Shown here: one piece after another, positions 16,404 to 23,480 of the stretch
Layout: every line of letters begins with the position of its first letter
Numbering within the stretch: the first letter of the stretch is position 1
Assembly (NCBI GenBank): GCA_021324595.1
Contig: JAJPIV010000154.1
Coordinates: 1-38,654, forward strand
Length of the DNA stretch: 38,654 nucleotides
Direction: 5' to 3'
Source: Actinomycetota bacterium
GTDB taxonomy: Bacteria; Actinomycetota; Actinomycetes; Streptosporangiales; Streptosporangiaceae
Position numbers and translations under genes: made by a program
The notes under the pieces: model-generated
What the model saw: the letters and a program-made list of their open reading frames with translations, nothing else
Databases searched by the model: none
What the model was told of the DNA's origin: nothing

Positions 16404-17324
16404 GTGGCGCAGGTCAGCACCTCACTGACGCCGCTCGACATCACCCGCGCGCCCGAGGGCGGCGAGATCGGGCCGATCCAGAGCGGGTGGAAGCTGGCGA
16501 TACGCGAGTTCGCGCAGAACAGGCTCGCGGTGATCGGCCTGGCGATCCTGGTGTTCTTCGTGGTGTTCTGCTTCGCCGGGCCGCTGTTCTACCACGGGCA
16601 GGTGTTCAACACGAACCTGACCGCCGCCGACATGCCGCCCGGGGCCGGCCACCCGCTCGGCACCGACGACGAGGGCTTCGACGAGCTGGCCCTGCTCATG
16701 TGGGGCGGCCGGGCCGCGCTTGAGGTCGGGTTCTTCGCCGCGATCATCGGGATCGGGATCGGCGCGATCTGGGGGTCGGTCTCCGGGCTGGCCGGCGGGA
16801 TCGTGGACGCGGTCATGATGCGGATCGTCGACATGTTCCTGGCGATCCCGTTCCTGTTCATCGTGCTGATCGTCGCGGTCAGGTACGGCGCGTCCGTGCT
16901 CGGGCTCAGCCTGATCATCGGCGCGTTCACCTGGCTGGTGCCGTCCAGGCTGGTCCGGGGCGAGGTGCTGACTCTGCGCGTGCGGGACTTCGTCTCGGCT
17001 GCCCGCGCGGCCGGGTCGGGGCGCCTGCGGCTGATCCGCAAGCACCTGCTCCCCAACGCGCTCGGCGTGATGATCGTCAACGTCACGTTCAACGTGGCCG
17101 ACGCGATCCTGGCCGTGGCCGCGCTCGGCTACCTGGGCTTCGGCCTGCACTACCCCACGCAGGACTGGGGCGACATGCTCTCCAACGGCATCCAGTCGCT
17201 GCAGGACGGGTACTGGTGGCTGGTCTACCCGGTCGGCGCGTGCATCGTGCTCGTGGTCATGGCCGCCAACCTGGTGGGCGACGCCCTGCGTGACTCGCTC
17301 GACGTGCGGCTGAGGCGCCGGTGA
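16404..17324 (+). CDS. Oligopeptide-type ABC importer permease (DppC-like)
   Basis: The 306-residue partner permease has an N-terminal cytoplasmic part (about 1-35), first segment LAVIGLAILVFFVVFCFAGP, a periplasmic loop with HPLGTDDEGFDELALLMWGGRAALEVG (the PhPlGTDxxGrD motif of DppC, altered to GTDDEGFDEL), and four to five further segments. The coupling loop is LRVRDFVSAARAAGSGRLRLIRKHLLPNA. It ends DALRDSLDVRLRRR. The GTG at 16404 follows AAGGGGACCG. It would pair with the preceding DppB-like protein, and the fused ATPase gene begins 84 bp later. Confidence 0.92.
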   Translation: MAQVSTSLTPLDITRAPEGGEIGPIQSGWKLAIREFAQNRLAVIGLAILVFFVVFCFAGPLFYHGQVFNTNLTAADMPPGAGHPLGTDDEGFDELALLMWGGRAALEVGFFAAIIGIGIGAIWGSVSGLAGGIVDAVMMRIVDMFLAIPFLFIVLIVAVRYGASVLGLSLIIGAFTWLVPSRLVRGEVLTLRVRDFVSAARAAGSGRLRLIRKHLLPNALGVMIVNVTFNVADAILAVAALGYLGFGLHYPTQDWGDMLSNGIQSLQDGYWWLVYPVGACIVLVVMAANLVGDALRDSLDVRLRRR

Positions 17325-17408
17325 GGGCGGCCGGGCCGGCGCCGCCGGGCGCGAAGGCGCGCGCGACGCAGCCCAACCCCCGGCACCGCTGACCTAGGAG
17401 CATCCCCG

Positions 17409-19559
17409 ATGTCCCCCGTCCTTGAGATCGACGACCTGTCCACCCACATCAAGCTCAGCCGCTCCGTCGTCCAGGCCGTCGGCAACGTCTCGCTGCGGAT
17501 CGAGGCCGGGGAGACGCTGGGCCTGGTGGGGGAGTCCGGCTGCGGCAAGTCGATGACCGGGCTGTCGATCATGGGCCTGCTCCCGCCGGGCGGCAGCGTG
17601 GTGGGCGGCTCGATCAAGCTGGAGGGGCGGGAGCTGGTCGGGCTGCCCGATGCCGAGCTCCGCAAGCTCCGCGGCAACGAGATCGCGATGATCTTCCAGG
17701 ATCCGCTGACCTCGCTCGACCCGACCAAGACGGTCGGCTACCAGGTCGCCGAGCCGGTGCGGCTGCACCGGGGCGCGAGCAAGGCGGAGGCCCTGGCGCG
17801 CGCCGAGGAGGTGCTCGGCCTGGTCGGCCTGCCGCGCCCGAAGGAACGGCTGGCCGACTACCCGCACCAGCTGTCCGGCGGGCTGCGCCAGCGGGTGATG
17901 ATCGCGATGGCGCTGGCGTGCGAGCCGAAGCTGCTCATCGCCGACGAGCCGACCACCGCGCTCGACGTGACGATCCAGGCGCAGATCCTCAAGCTCCTCG
18001 ACGACCTGCGGACCCGCCTCGGCATGGCGATGCTGCTGATCACCCACGACATGGGGGTGATCGCCGGCCACGCCGACCGGGTCAACGTGATGTACGCCGG
18101 CCGGATCGTCGAGGCCAGCGAGACGACCAACCTGTTCGCGCGCATGCACCACCCGTACACGCAGGCCCTGCTCGCCTCGATTCCCAAGCTGGACAGCGAC
18201 AGCGCCAGGCCGCTGCTGAACATCCCCGGCCTGCCCCCGGACCTGGCGCACCCGCCGGCGGGCTGCCGGTTCGCCGCCCGGTGCGGCCGCGCCACGGACC
18301 GGTGCGTCACCGAGGAACCGCGGCTGACCGGGCCGGACGCCGGGCACCTGTTCGCCTGCTGGCACCCGGTCGACGGCCCGCTCGCCGCCACCGCGGCGAA
18401 CGGGGCGGGCGCCGCGCGGACAGGCGCCGCGCGGGCTGCGGCGGCCGGCGCCCCGCCGCAGGGGCACGACGCCCAGACCGGCCCCGGGGAGGTGCTCCGC
18501 GGCTCCCCCCTGCTGGAGATCAGGGACGTCGTCAAGGAGTACCCCGTCACCTCAGGGGCGATCCTGCAGCGCCGGACCGGGGCAGTGCACGCGGTCTCCG
18601 GCGTCTCCTTCACCGTCAACGCCGGGGAGACCTTCGGGCTGGTCGGCGAGTCCGGCTGCGGGAAGACCACGATCGGCAAGATGATCGTCGCGCTCGAGCG
18701 GCCCAACTCGGGCAGCGTGCTGCTCGCCGGGCGGGACGTCTCCGCCCTGCGCGGATCGGAGCTGCGCCGGTACCGCAAGGACCTGCAGCTGATGTTCCAG
18801 GACCCGTACTCCTCGCTGGACCCGAGGATGCGGGTCGGCGCGATCATCAGGGAGCCGCTGGCGATCCAGCGCATCGGGTCCCGCGCGCAGCAGCAGCAGC
18901 GGGTCTACGAGCTGCTCGACGAGGTCGGCCTGCCGCGCAACGCGGTGGAACGGTACCCGCACGAGTTCTCCGGCGGCCAGCGGCAGCGGATCGGGCTGGC
19001 CCGCGCGCTGACCCTCAACCCGCGGGTGATCGTGGCCGACGAGCCGGTCAGCGCGCTCGACGTGTCGATCAGGGCACAGGTGCTCAACCTAATGAAGCGG
19101 CTGCAGGCCGACCACGACCTCACCTACGTCGTGATCTCCCATGACCTGGCCGTCGTCAAGTACCTGGCCGACCGGATCGGCGTGATGTACCTCGGCAAGC
19201 TGGTCGAGATGGGATCCGCCGACGACATCTACCAGCGCGCCGCGCACCCCTACACGGCGGGCCTGATCGCCACGATCCCGGTGCCCGAGCCCGAGGTGGC
19301 GCGGACCAGGCGGGGAGCCGGGATCTCCGGGGAGCTGCCCAGCCCGATCCGCCCGCCGTCCGGCTGCCGGTTCCGGACACGGTGCCCATTTGCCCAGGAT
19401 GTGTGCTCCGAGCAGGAGCCGGCGCTGCGCTCGTTCGGCGCCGGGCACGTGGCCGCCTGCCACTTCCCGCTGCGCAGCCCCGCGGACCTGCCAGAGCCGG
19501 CCGCGGTGACCGTGACCGCCAGCGAGGGAACGGCCCCGGCGGGCGGCCCCGCGGGCTAG
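17409..19559 (+). CDS. Fused double ATP-binding protein of the oligopeptide importer (DppD-DppF)
   Basis: The 716-residue protein contains two complete ABC ATPase domains, so one polypeptide supplies both ATP sites. Domain 1 (about 1-325): Walker A GESGCGKS, signature LSGGLRQR, Walker [13 protein letters not shown] and the C-terminal oligopeptide-transporter domain with clustered cysteines ([20 protein letters not shown]). An Ala/Gly-rich linker of about 40 residues (about 328-366) follows. Domain 2 (about 366-690): [28 protein letters not shown] and [14 protein letters not shown]. The conserved cysteines fit the C-terminal domains that can bind a 4Fe-4S cluster in DppD/F proteins. The ATG has AGGAGC about 9 nt upstream. 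The second importer in this window has the two ATPases as separate genes. Confidence 0.92.
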   Translation: MSPVLEIDDLSTHIKLSRSVVQAVGNVSLRIEAGETLGLVGESGCGKSMTGLSIMGLLPPGGSVVGGSIKLEGRELVGLPDAELRKLRGNEIAMIFQDPLTSLDPTKTVGYQVAEPVRLHRGASKAEALARAEEVLGLVGLPRPKERLADYPHQLSGGLRQRVMIAMALACEPKLLIADEPTTALDVTIQAQILKLLDDLRTRLGMAMLLITHDMGVIAGHADRVNVMYAGRIVEASETTNLFARMHHPYTQALLASIPKLDSDSARPLLNIPGLPPDLAHPPAGCRFAARCGRATDRCVTEEPRLTGPDAGHLFACWHPVDGPLAATAANGAGAARTGAARAAAAGAPPQGHDAQTGPGEVLRGSPLLEIRDVVKEYPVTSGAILQRRTGAVHAVSGVSFTVNAGETFGLVGESGCGKTTIGKMIVALERPNSGSVLLAGRDVSALRGSELRRYRKDLQLMFQDPYSSLDPRMRVGAIIREPLAIQRIGSRAQQQQRVYELLDEVGLPRNAVERYPHEFSGGQRQRIGLARALTLNPRVIVADEPVSALDVSIRAQVLNLMKRLQADHDLTYVVISHDLAVVKYLADRIGVMYLGKLVEMGSADDIYQRAAHPYTAGLIATIPVPEPEVARTRRGAGISGELPSPIRPPSGCRFRTRCPFAQDVCSEQEPALRSFGAGHVAACHFPLRSPADLPEPAAVTVTASEGTAPAGGPAG

Positions 19560-19661
19560 CGGCGGGCCCCGCCTCCCCACCGTCGGCGGCCCGGTCCGGC
19601 CCCCCCTCCCGTCCGGGCCCGGCGTGTTGCGCCCCCCGCGGGGCCACCCGATACTGTGGGC

Positions 19662-20240
19662 ATGACCGGCATCCGGGCGTCGGACGAGGAGCGGGACCGG
19701 GCGGCCGGCGAGCTGCGGGAGCGCTTCGCGGAGGGCCGGCTGAGCCAGGAGACGTTCCTGTACCGCCTCGACCGCGCCCTGCGCGCGAAGGACTCGGCGG
19801 AGCTGTCCGGCCTGCTCGGGGACCTCCCGCCGCGGCGGCAGGGCTGGCTCGCCGGCGGCCGGCCGGGGCGCGGCTGGCTGGGCTGGGCCGCCCGGATCGC
19901 CGGGCGGTGGCGGCCCGGGCCGGGCGCCGCCGGGTACAGTGCCGCGCGCCACGACCAGTTCCTCCCGCCGTTCTACCTGCCCAGGCAGGCAAACGGCCGG
20001 TTCACCATCGGGCGGGCGATGGCCTGCGACTTCACCCTGGCCGACCTTTCCGTCTCCCGCTGGCACGCCAAGCTCCACAAGGATGGCGAGGCCTGGCTGC
20101 TGTCCGACCTGGGCTCGACCAACGGCACCAGGCTGAACGGCTGGCGCGTCACCACCGGGGTGCCGCTGCGGCCGGGTGACCGGGTGACTTTCGGCTCGGT
20201 CAGCTTCATCGTCCGCGACGTCCCTGCGGCGCTCGGCTGA
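19662..20240 (+). CDS. DUF1707 and FHA domain protein
   Basis: The 192-residue protein has an N-terminal DUF1707 segment (RASDEERDRAAGELRERFAEGRLSQETFLYRLDRAL, about 5-39), a Gly/Trp/Arg-rich linker, and an FHA domain from about 105. Its FHA signature is complete: GRFTIGRAMACDFTLADLSVSRWHAKL, then DLGSTNGTRLNG. FHA domains bind phosphothreonine peptides, so it likely reads serine/threonine kinase signals. There are no membrane segments. The ATG at 19662 is chosen; a GTG 6 nt upstream is possible. A -10-like TACTGT (19652-19657) sits just before the start and there is no Shine-Dalgarno, suggesting a leaderless mRNA. Its partners cannot be read from the neighbours. Confidence 0.87.
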   Translation: MTGIRASDEERDRAAGELRERFAEGRLSQETFLYRLDRALRAKDSAELSGLLGDLPPRRQGWLAGGRPGRGWLGWAARIAGRWRPGPGAAGYSAARHDQFLPPFYLPRQANGRFTIGRAMACDFTLADLSVSRWHAKLHKDGEAWLLSDLGSTNGTRLNGWRVTTGVPLRPGDRVTFGSVSFIVRDVPAALG

Positions 20241-20266
20241 CGGCGCGGCGCCCGGAGGGCACGGCC

Positions 20267-20291
20267 GGCGGGGCCGGCATGCCGGCCCGCC
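20267..20291 (+). terminator. Hairpin between FHA and phosphatase genes
   Basis: A perfect gccggc-at-gccggc core extended by ggcgg/ccgcc with one bulged G forms an 11-bp-paired stem with a tiny loop. It lies 27 bp after the FHA stop and fits a T-tract-free terminator, isolating the phosphatase operon promoter. Confidence 0.5.
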
Positions 20292-20330
20292 TGGCCTGCG
20301 GGCACTGCGGCCCGGCTGGCCGGCAGGCCA

Positions 20331-20342
20331 TAGAGTCGGACC
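20331..20342 (+). promoter_or_regulatory. Leaderless -10 box of the phosphatase operon
   Basis: TAGAGT (20331-20336) is followed by 6 nt and the GTG start at 20343. No Shine-Dalgarno precedes the GTG, so the transcript probably begins at the start codon. Confidence 0.6.
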
Positions 20343-21056
20343 GTGACCCTCGTCCTGGTGGTGCGGCACGGGCTGACCGCGGCGACCGGCACGGCGCTGG
20401 CCGGCCGGACCCCCGGGATCGCCCTGGACGACCGCGGCCGGGCCCAGGCGGCCGCGCTGGCGCAGCGGCTGGCCGGGGTCCGGCTCGACGCGATCGTGTC
20501 GAGCCCGATGGAGCGGTGCGTGCAGACTGCCGAGGCGGTGGCGCGGGCGGGGCAGGGCGCCGCGGTGGTCACCGACGAGCGGCTCACCGAGTGCGGCTAC
20601 GGCGACTGGACCGGCAAGCCCCTGCGCAAGCTGGCCCGCGACCCGCTGTGGCGAACCGTGCAGGCGCACCCCAGCGCGGTGACCTTCCCCGGACCGGGCG
20701 GTGAGGCGATGGCCGACATCCAGCGCCGCGCGGTGGCCGCGATCCGGGACTGGAACGGCCGGCTCGGGTCCGGCGCCGTCTACCTGGTCTGCTCCCACGC
20801 CGACGTGATCAAGGCGATCCTGGCCGACAGCCTCGGGCTCCACCTGGACCTGTACCAGCGGATCGTGATCGACCCGTGCTCGCTCAGCGTGATCCGCTAC
20901 ACGCCGACCCGGCCGTTCGTCGAGCGGCTGAACGACGTCGGCGGCAGCGTCGCGGCGCTCGCCAGGGCGGTACAGTCCAGATCGGAGAAGGCCCCGGCCC
21001 CCGCGTTCGCGCCGCGGCCGGGCGACGCGCCGGTGGGCGGCGGGGCGGGAGGATAG
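20343..21056 (+). CDS. Histidine phosphatase superfamily protein (MSMEG_4193 family)
   Basis: The 237-residue protein is a phosphoglycerate-mutase-like histidine phosphatase. The catalytic RHG is at residues 8-10 (LVVRHGLT), with IVSSPMERCVQTAEA providing the second arginine, LTECGYGDWTG the acidic residue region and CSHADVIKAILAD the second catalytic histidine. It belongs to the actinobacterial MSMEG_4193 family of putative phosphomutases, whose substrate is unknown. The C-terminal 25 residues are Ala/Pro/Gly-rich. DUF3090 follows 4 bp downstream and the SCO1664-like gene after it; this trio is conserved in actinobacteria, which suggests a shared, still undefined pathway. Confidence 0.9.
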   Translation: MTLVLVVRHGLTAATGTALAGRTPGIALDDRGRAQAAALAQRLAGVRLDAIVSSPMERCVQTAEAVARAGQGAAVVTDERLTECGYGDWTGKPLRKLARDPLWRTVQAHPSAVTFPGPGGEAMADIQRRAVAAIRDWNGRLGSGAVYLVCSHADVIKAILADSLGLHLDLYQRIVIDPCSLSVIRYTPTRPFVERLNDVGGSVAALARAVQSRSEKAPAPAFAPRPGDAPVGGGAGG

Positions 21057-21060
21057 GAAC

Positions 21061-21621
21061 ATGGCCGTCTACGCGTACGATCCGCCCGAGCGATTCATCG
21101 CGGGAACGGTCGGCCAGCCCGGCGAGCGCACGTTCTACCTGCAGGCCTCGGGCGGCGGCCGGGTCACCAGCGTGCTCGTCGAGAAGGGGCAGGTCAGCCA
21201 GCTCGCCGAGCGGCTCGATGAGCTGCTCGACGAGGTGATGCGGCGCAGCGGCGGGTCGGCCCCCATCCCGGCGGTCGCGCCGTCCGCGCTCGCCGACGAC
21301 GGCCCGCTCGAGCAGCCGGTGCTGGAGGACTTCCGCGCGGGGGCGATCGCGCTCGCCTGGGATGGCGAAAGCCAGCGCGTGATCATCGAGGCGCAGGAGC
21401 TCAGCGACGAGCCGCTAGAGCCGCTGTCGGAGGACCTTCCCGAGGACGGCCCCGCGGTACTGCGGGTCACGATCAGCGCCGCCGCCGCGCGGGCGTTCGC
21501 CAAGCGGGCGCTCACGGTCGTGCTGGCGGGCCGGCCGCCGTGCCCGCTGTGCGGCCTGCCACTGGACGCGTCCGGGCACGTCTGCCCGCGGCAGAACGGG
21601 CACCGGATTGGGCGCTCCTGA
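21061..21621 (+). CDS. DUF3090 family protein with C-terminal zinc-ribbon-like motif
   Basis: The 186-residue protein opens with YAYDPPERFIAGTVGQPGERTFYLQA, the DUF3090 signature, continues with a helix-rich middle (about 40-60) and an acidic stretch around 125-135, and ends with CPLCGLPLDASGHVCPRQNGH, a probable CxxC...C..H metal site. DUF3090 members are cytoplasmic actinobacterial proteins of unknown function. The gene lies 4 bp after the phosphatase with GGAGGATAGG before its ATG, and the following gene overlaps its last 14 bp, so the three are probably translated as a coupled unit. A metal-dependent role is inferred from the cysteines only. Confidence 0.88.
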   Translation: MAVYAYDPPERFIAGTVGQPGERTFYLQASGGGRVTSVLVEKGQVSQLAERLDELLDEVMRRSGGSAPIPAVAPSALADDGPLEQPVLEDFRAGAIALAWDGESQRVIIEAQELSDEPLEPLSEDLPEDGPAVLRVTISAAAARAFAKRALTVVLAGRPPCPLCGLPLDASGHVCPRQNGHRIGRS

Positions 21622-22429
21622 GCGGCGGCGCCGCGACCTGGCCGACCCGGGCGGGCCGGCCGCCGCCGCGCGGGCGCTCCGGGAGGCGCCGGCCGGGCCG
21701 GCCGGCCCCGGCGAGGCCGAGGACGCCGCCCTAGAGCTGCTGTCGGCGGGACGCCTCACCGTGGCCGGCCGGCTCGCGGAGGCGTCGAACGCCACCCTCT
21801 ACTGCACCGTCACGCACCGCGGCCGGGCCGGCGCGTGCGTGTACAAGCCGGTGGCGGGCGAGCGCCCGTTGTGGGACTTCCCGCACGGCTCGCTGGCCGG
21901 GCGGGAGGTCGCGGCCTACGCGGTCTCGCGCGCGTCCGGGTGGAACATCGTGCCGCCGACGGTGTACCGTGACGGCCCGTTCGGGCCGGGCATGTGCCAG
22001 CTGTGGATCGACGCTGACCCCGCCGTGGACCTGCTCGCGCTCGCCAGGAGCGCCGATCACGCCGGGCTGCGGGCGATGGCGGTCTTCGACGCGGTGATCA
22101 ACAACGCCGACCGCAAGATCGGCCACCTGCTCCCCGTGCCCGGCGGGCACGTGTACGGCTGCGACCACGGGGTGTGCTTCGCCGAGGAGTACAAGCTGCG
22201 CACGGTGCTGTGGCAGTGGCGGGGAGATCCGCTCGCCGAGGCGGACGTCGAGGCGCTGGAGCGGCTGCGCGCCCGGCTCGAGGCCGGCGACCTGGCCGCC
22301 ACCCTGCGGCGCTGGCTGACCGCCGGGGAGGTCGCCGCCACCTCGGCCAGGGTCCGGACGCTGCTGCGCCACCGGGTCCACCCGCAGCCACCGCGAGACT
22401 GGCCCGCGGTCCCCTGGCCGCCGGTGTGA
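21608..22429 (+). CDS. SCO1664 family protein (PI3/PI4-kinase-like fold)
   Basis: The 273-residue protein belongs to the SCO1664 group, whose sequence resembles a reduced phosphatidylinositol 3/4-kinase or HipA-like fold. The candidate P-loop/lysine region is LYCTVTHRGRAGACVYKPVAGERPLWDFP (about 75-100), the catalytic loop is DAVINNADRKIGHLL (about 160-174) and the metal-binding loop is YGCDHGVCFAEEYKLRTVLW (about 183-202). These are the N/D and DHG residues expected of an active kinase-like fold; the substrate is unknown. The start is uncertain: the TTG at 21608 overlaps the DUF3090 stop by 14 bp and no better start precedes the conserved region (LLSAGRLTVAGRL, about 44). Residues 1-40 are low-complexity Arg/Ala/Pro. 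It is the last gene of the operon. Confidence 0.82.
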   Translation: MGAPERRRRDLADPGGPAAAARALREAPAGPAGPGEAEDAALELLSAGRLTVAGRLAEASNATLYCTVTHRGRAGACVYKPVAGERPLWDFPHGSLAGREVAAYAVSRASGWNIVPPTVYRDGPFGPGMCQLWIDADPAVDLLALARSADHAGLRAMAVFDAVINNADRKIGHLLPVPGGHVYGCDHGVCFAEEYKLRTVLWQWRGDPLAEADVEALERLRARLEAGDLAATLRRWLTAGEVAATSARVRTLLRHRVHPQPPRDWPAVPWPPV

Positions 22430-22459
22430 GCGGGCCGCCGGCGTGAGCGGGCCGCCGGC
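22426..22459. repeat. 17-bp tandem duplication at a convergent gene junction
   Basis: gtgagcgggccgccggc occurs twice head to tail (22426-22442, 22443-22459). The first copy contains the TGA stop of the SCO1664-like gene and the second reaches the TAG stop of the PAC2 gene on the other strand. It fills the whole space between the two genes. No terminator hairpin is seen here. Confidence 0.7.
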
Positions 22460-23370
22460 TACCGGCCGCCCTGCTCGCCGCGACGGCGCAGGTAGCGCTC
22501 GAACTCGCGGGCGATCGCGTCCCCGCTCGCCTCGGGCAGGTCGGCGGCGTCCTTGGCCTCCTCAAGCGCCCGGACGTAGTCAGCGACCTCGCTGTCCTGC
22601 TGGGCGAGCTCGTCCACCCCGCGCTCCCACGCCCGTGCCTCGTCCGGCAGGTCACCGAGCGGGAGCGGGGCGTCGAGCAGGTCCTCCACGCCGCGCAGCA
22701 GCGCCAGCGTCGCCTTGGGGCTCGGCGGCTGGGCGACGTAGTGGGGCACCGCCGCCCAGAGCGAGACCGCGGGCAGGCCGGCCCGGGCGCAGGCGTCCTG
22801 CAGCACGCCGACGATGCCGGCCGGCCCCTGGTAGTCCACCTGCCCGGTGCGCAGCGCGCCCGCCAGGGCCTCGTCCGAGGCCGCCACGGTCACCGGGACC
22901 GGCCTGGTGTGCGGCGAGTCGGCGAGCAGCGCGCCGAGCAGGATCACCAGATCGGCGCCCAGCCGCCGGAAGGCGTCGACCAGCTCGGCGGTGAACGCGC
23001 GCCAGCGCATGTTGGGCTCGATCCCGTGGACGAGCACCACATCGCGGCCGAGCCCCGCAGGGCTGGCCACGGCGAGCCTGGTGGTCGGCCAGGTCAGCCG
23101 GCGGGTCCGGCCGCCGGCCACCTCGACGACCGGCCTGGTGACCTGGAAGTCGTAGTAGTCCTCCGGGTCGATCTCGCCGACCGCGGTGGCATCCCAGGAT
23201 GCGCCGAGGTGGGTCACGGCCGCGCTCGCCGCCTCGCCCGCGTCGTTCCAGCCCTCGAACGCCGCGATGACCGCCGGCCTGGCCAGTCGCCGGCCGGAGC
23301 CGTGCCGGCCTCCGGCGCCGTCCTGGCCGCTGCCGTCCTGGCCCGGCGCCGGGAGTCCGTCGAGCTCGAT
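22459..23370 (-). CDS. PAC2 family protein with probable ATC start codon
   Basis: PAC2 proteins resemble proteasome-assembly chaperone 2 and are conserved in actinobacteria near metH and proteasome genes. The conserved body is plain: AVIAAFEGWNDAGEAAS, then GEIDPEDYYDFQVTRP, VLVHGIEPNMRWRAF and GIVGVLQDACARAGLPAVSLWAAVPHY, with a C-terminal helical ATPase-like tail. The first usable GTG (23217) falls after the conserved AAFEGWNDAGE, so it is too late. Upstream, the family opening IELDGLP begins at an ATC (23370) with GGAGGTG exactly 7 nt before it, while an in-frame TGA at 23427 and the 18 codons after it offer no ATG, GTG, TTG or CTG. With the ATC start it has 303 residues. A Gly/Asp/Gln-rich insertion (about 9-28) interrupts the N-terminus. 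A CTG at residue 29 is the alternative. Confidence 0.8.
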   Translation of the reverse strand: MELDGLPAPGQDGSGQDGAGGRHGSGRRLARPAVIAAFEGWNDAGEAASAAVTHLGASWDATAVGEIDPEDYYDFQVTRPVVEVAGGRTRRLTWPTTRLAVASPAGLGRDVVLVHGIEPNMRWRAFTAELVDAFRRLGADLVILLGALLADSPHTRPVPVTVAASDEALAGALRTGQVDYQGPAGIVGVLQDACARAGLPAVSLWAAVPHYVAQPPSPKATLALLRGVEDLLDAPLPLGDLPDEARAWERGVDELAQQDSEVADYVRALEEAKDAADLPEASGDAIAREFERYLRRRGEQGGR

Positions 23371-23377
23371 CGGAAGC

Positions 23378-23384
23378 CACCTCC
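23378..23384 (-). promoter_or_regulatory. Shine-Dalgarno that points to an ATC start (PAC2 gene)
   Basis: GGAGGTG on the minus strand is a near-perfect anti-16S match, 7 nt before the ATC at 23370. No ATG, GTG, TTG or CTG lies in the PAC2 frame between the upstream stop and this point, so the site decides the start. Confidence 0.6.
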
Positions 23385-23440
23385 AGGACTTGGTCCCGCG
23401 CCCGCCGTGGCCCGCCGGGCGACGTCACGCTCGTACCACC

Positions 23441-23470
23441 AGCCTAGTCGCCCTGCGGTGCGCCTAGGAT
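23441..23470. promoter_or_regulatory. Divergent -10 boxes for the PAC2 gene and metH
   Basis: TAGGCT on the minus strand (23446 to 23441) and TAGGAT on the plus strand (23465-23470) lie 18 bp apart between the two genes. The metH box overlaps an ATG at 23469, so the ATG at 23481 is the better metH start. The PAC2 transcript would have a leader of roughly 60 nt. No cobalamin riboswitch fits in the 110-bp gap. Confidence 0.45.
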
Positions 23471-23480
23471 GGGGGTCATC

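Noticed and set aside
23371-23480. Cobalamin riboswitch before metH
   Set aside because: The gap is about 110 bp and holds back-to-back promoters; no B12-box-like sequence was seen.
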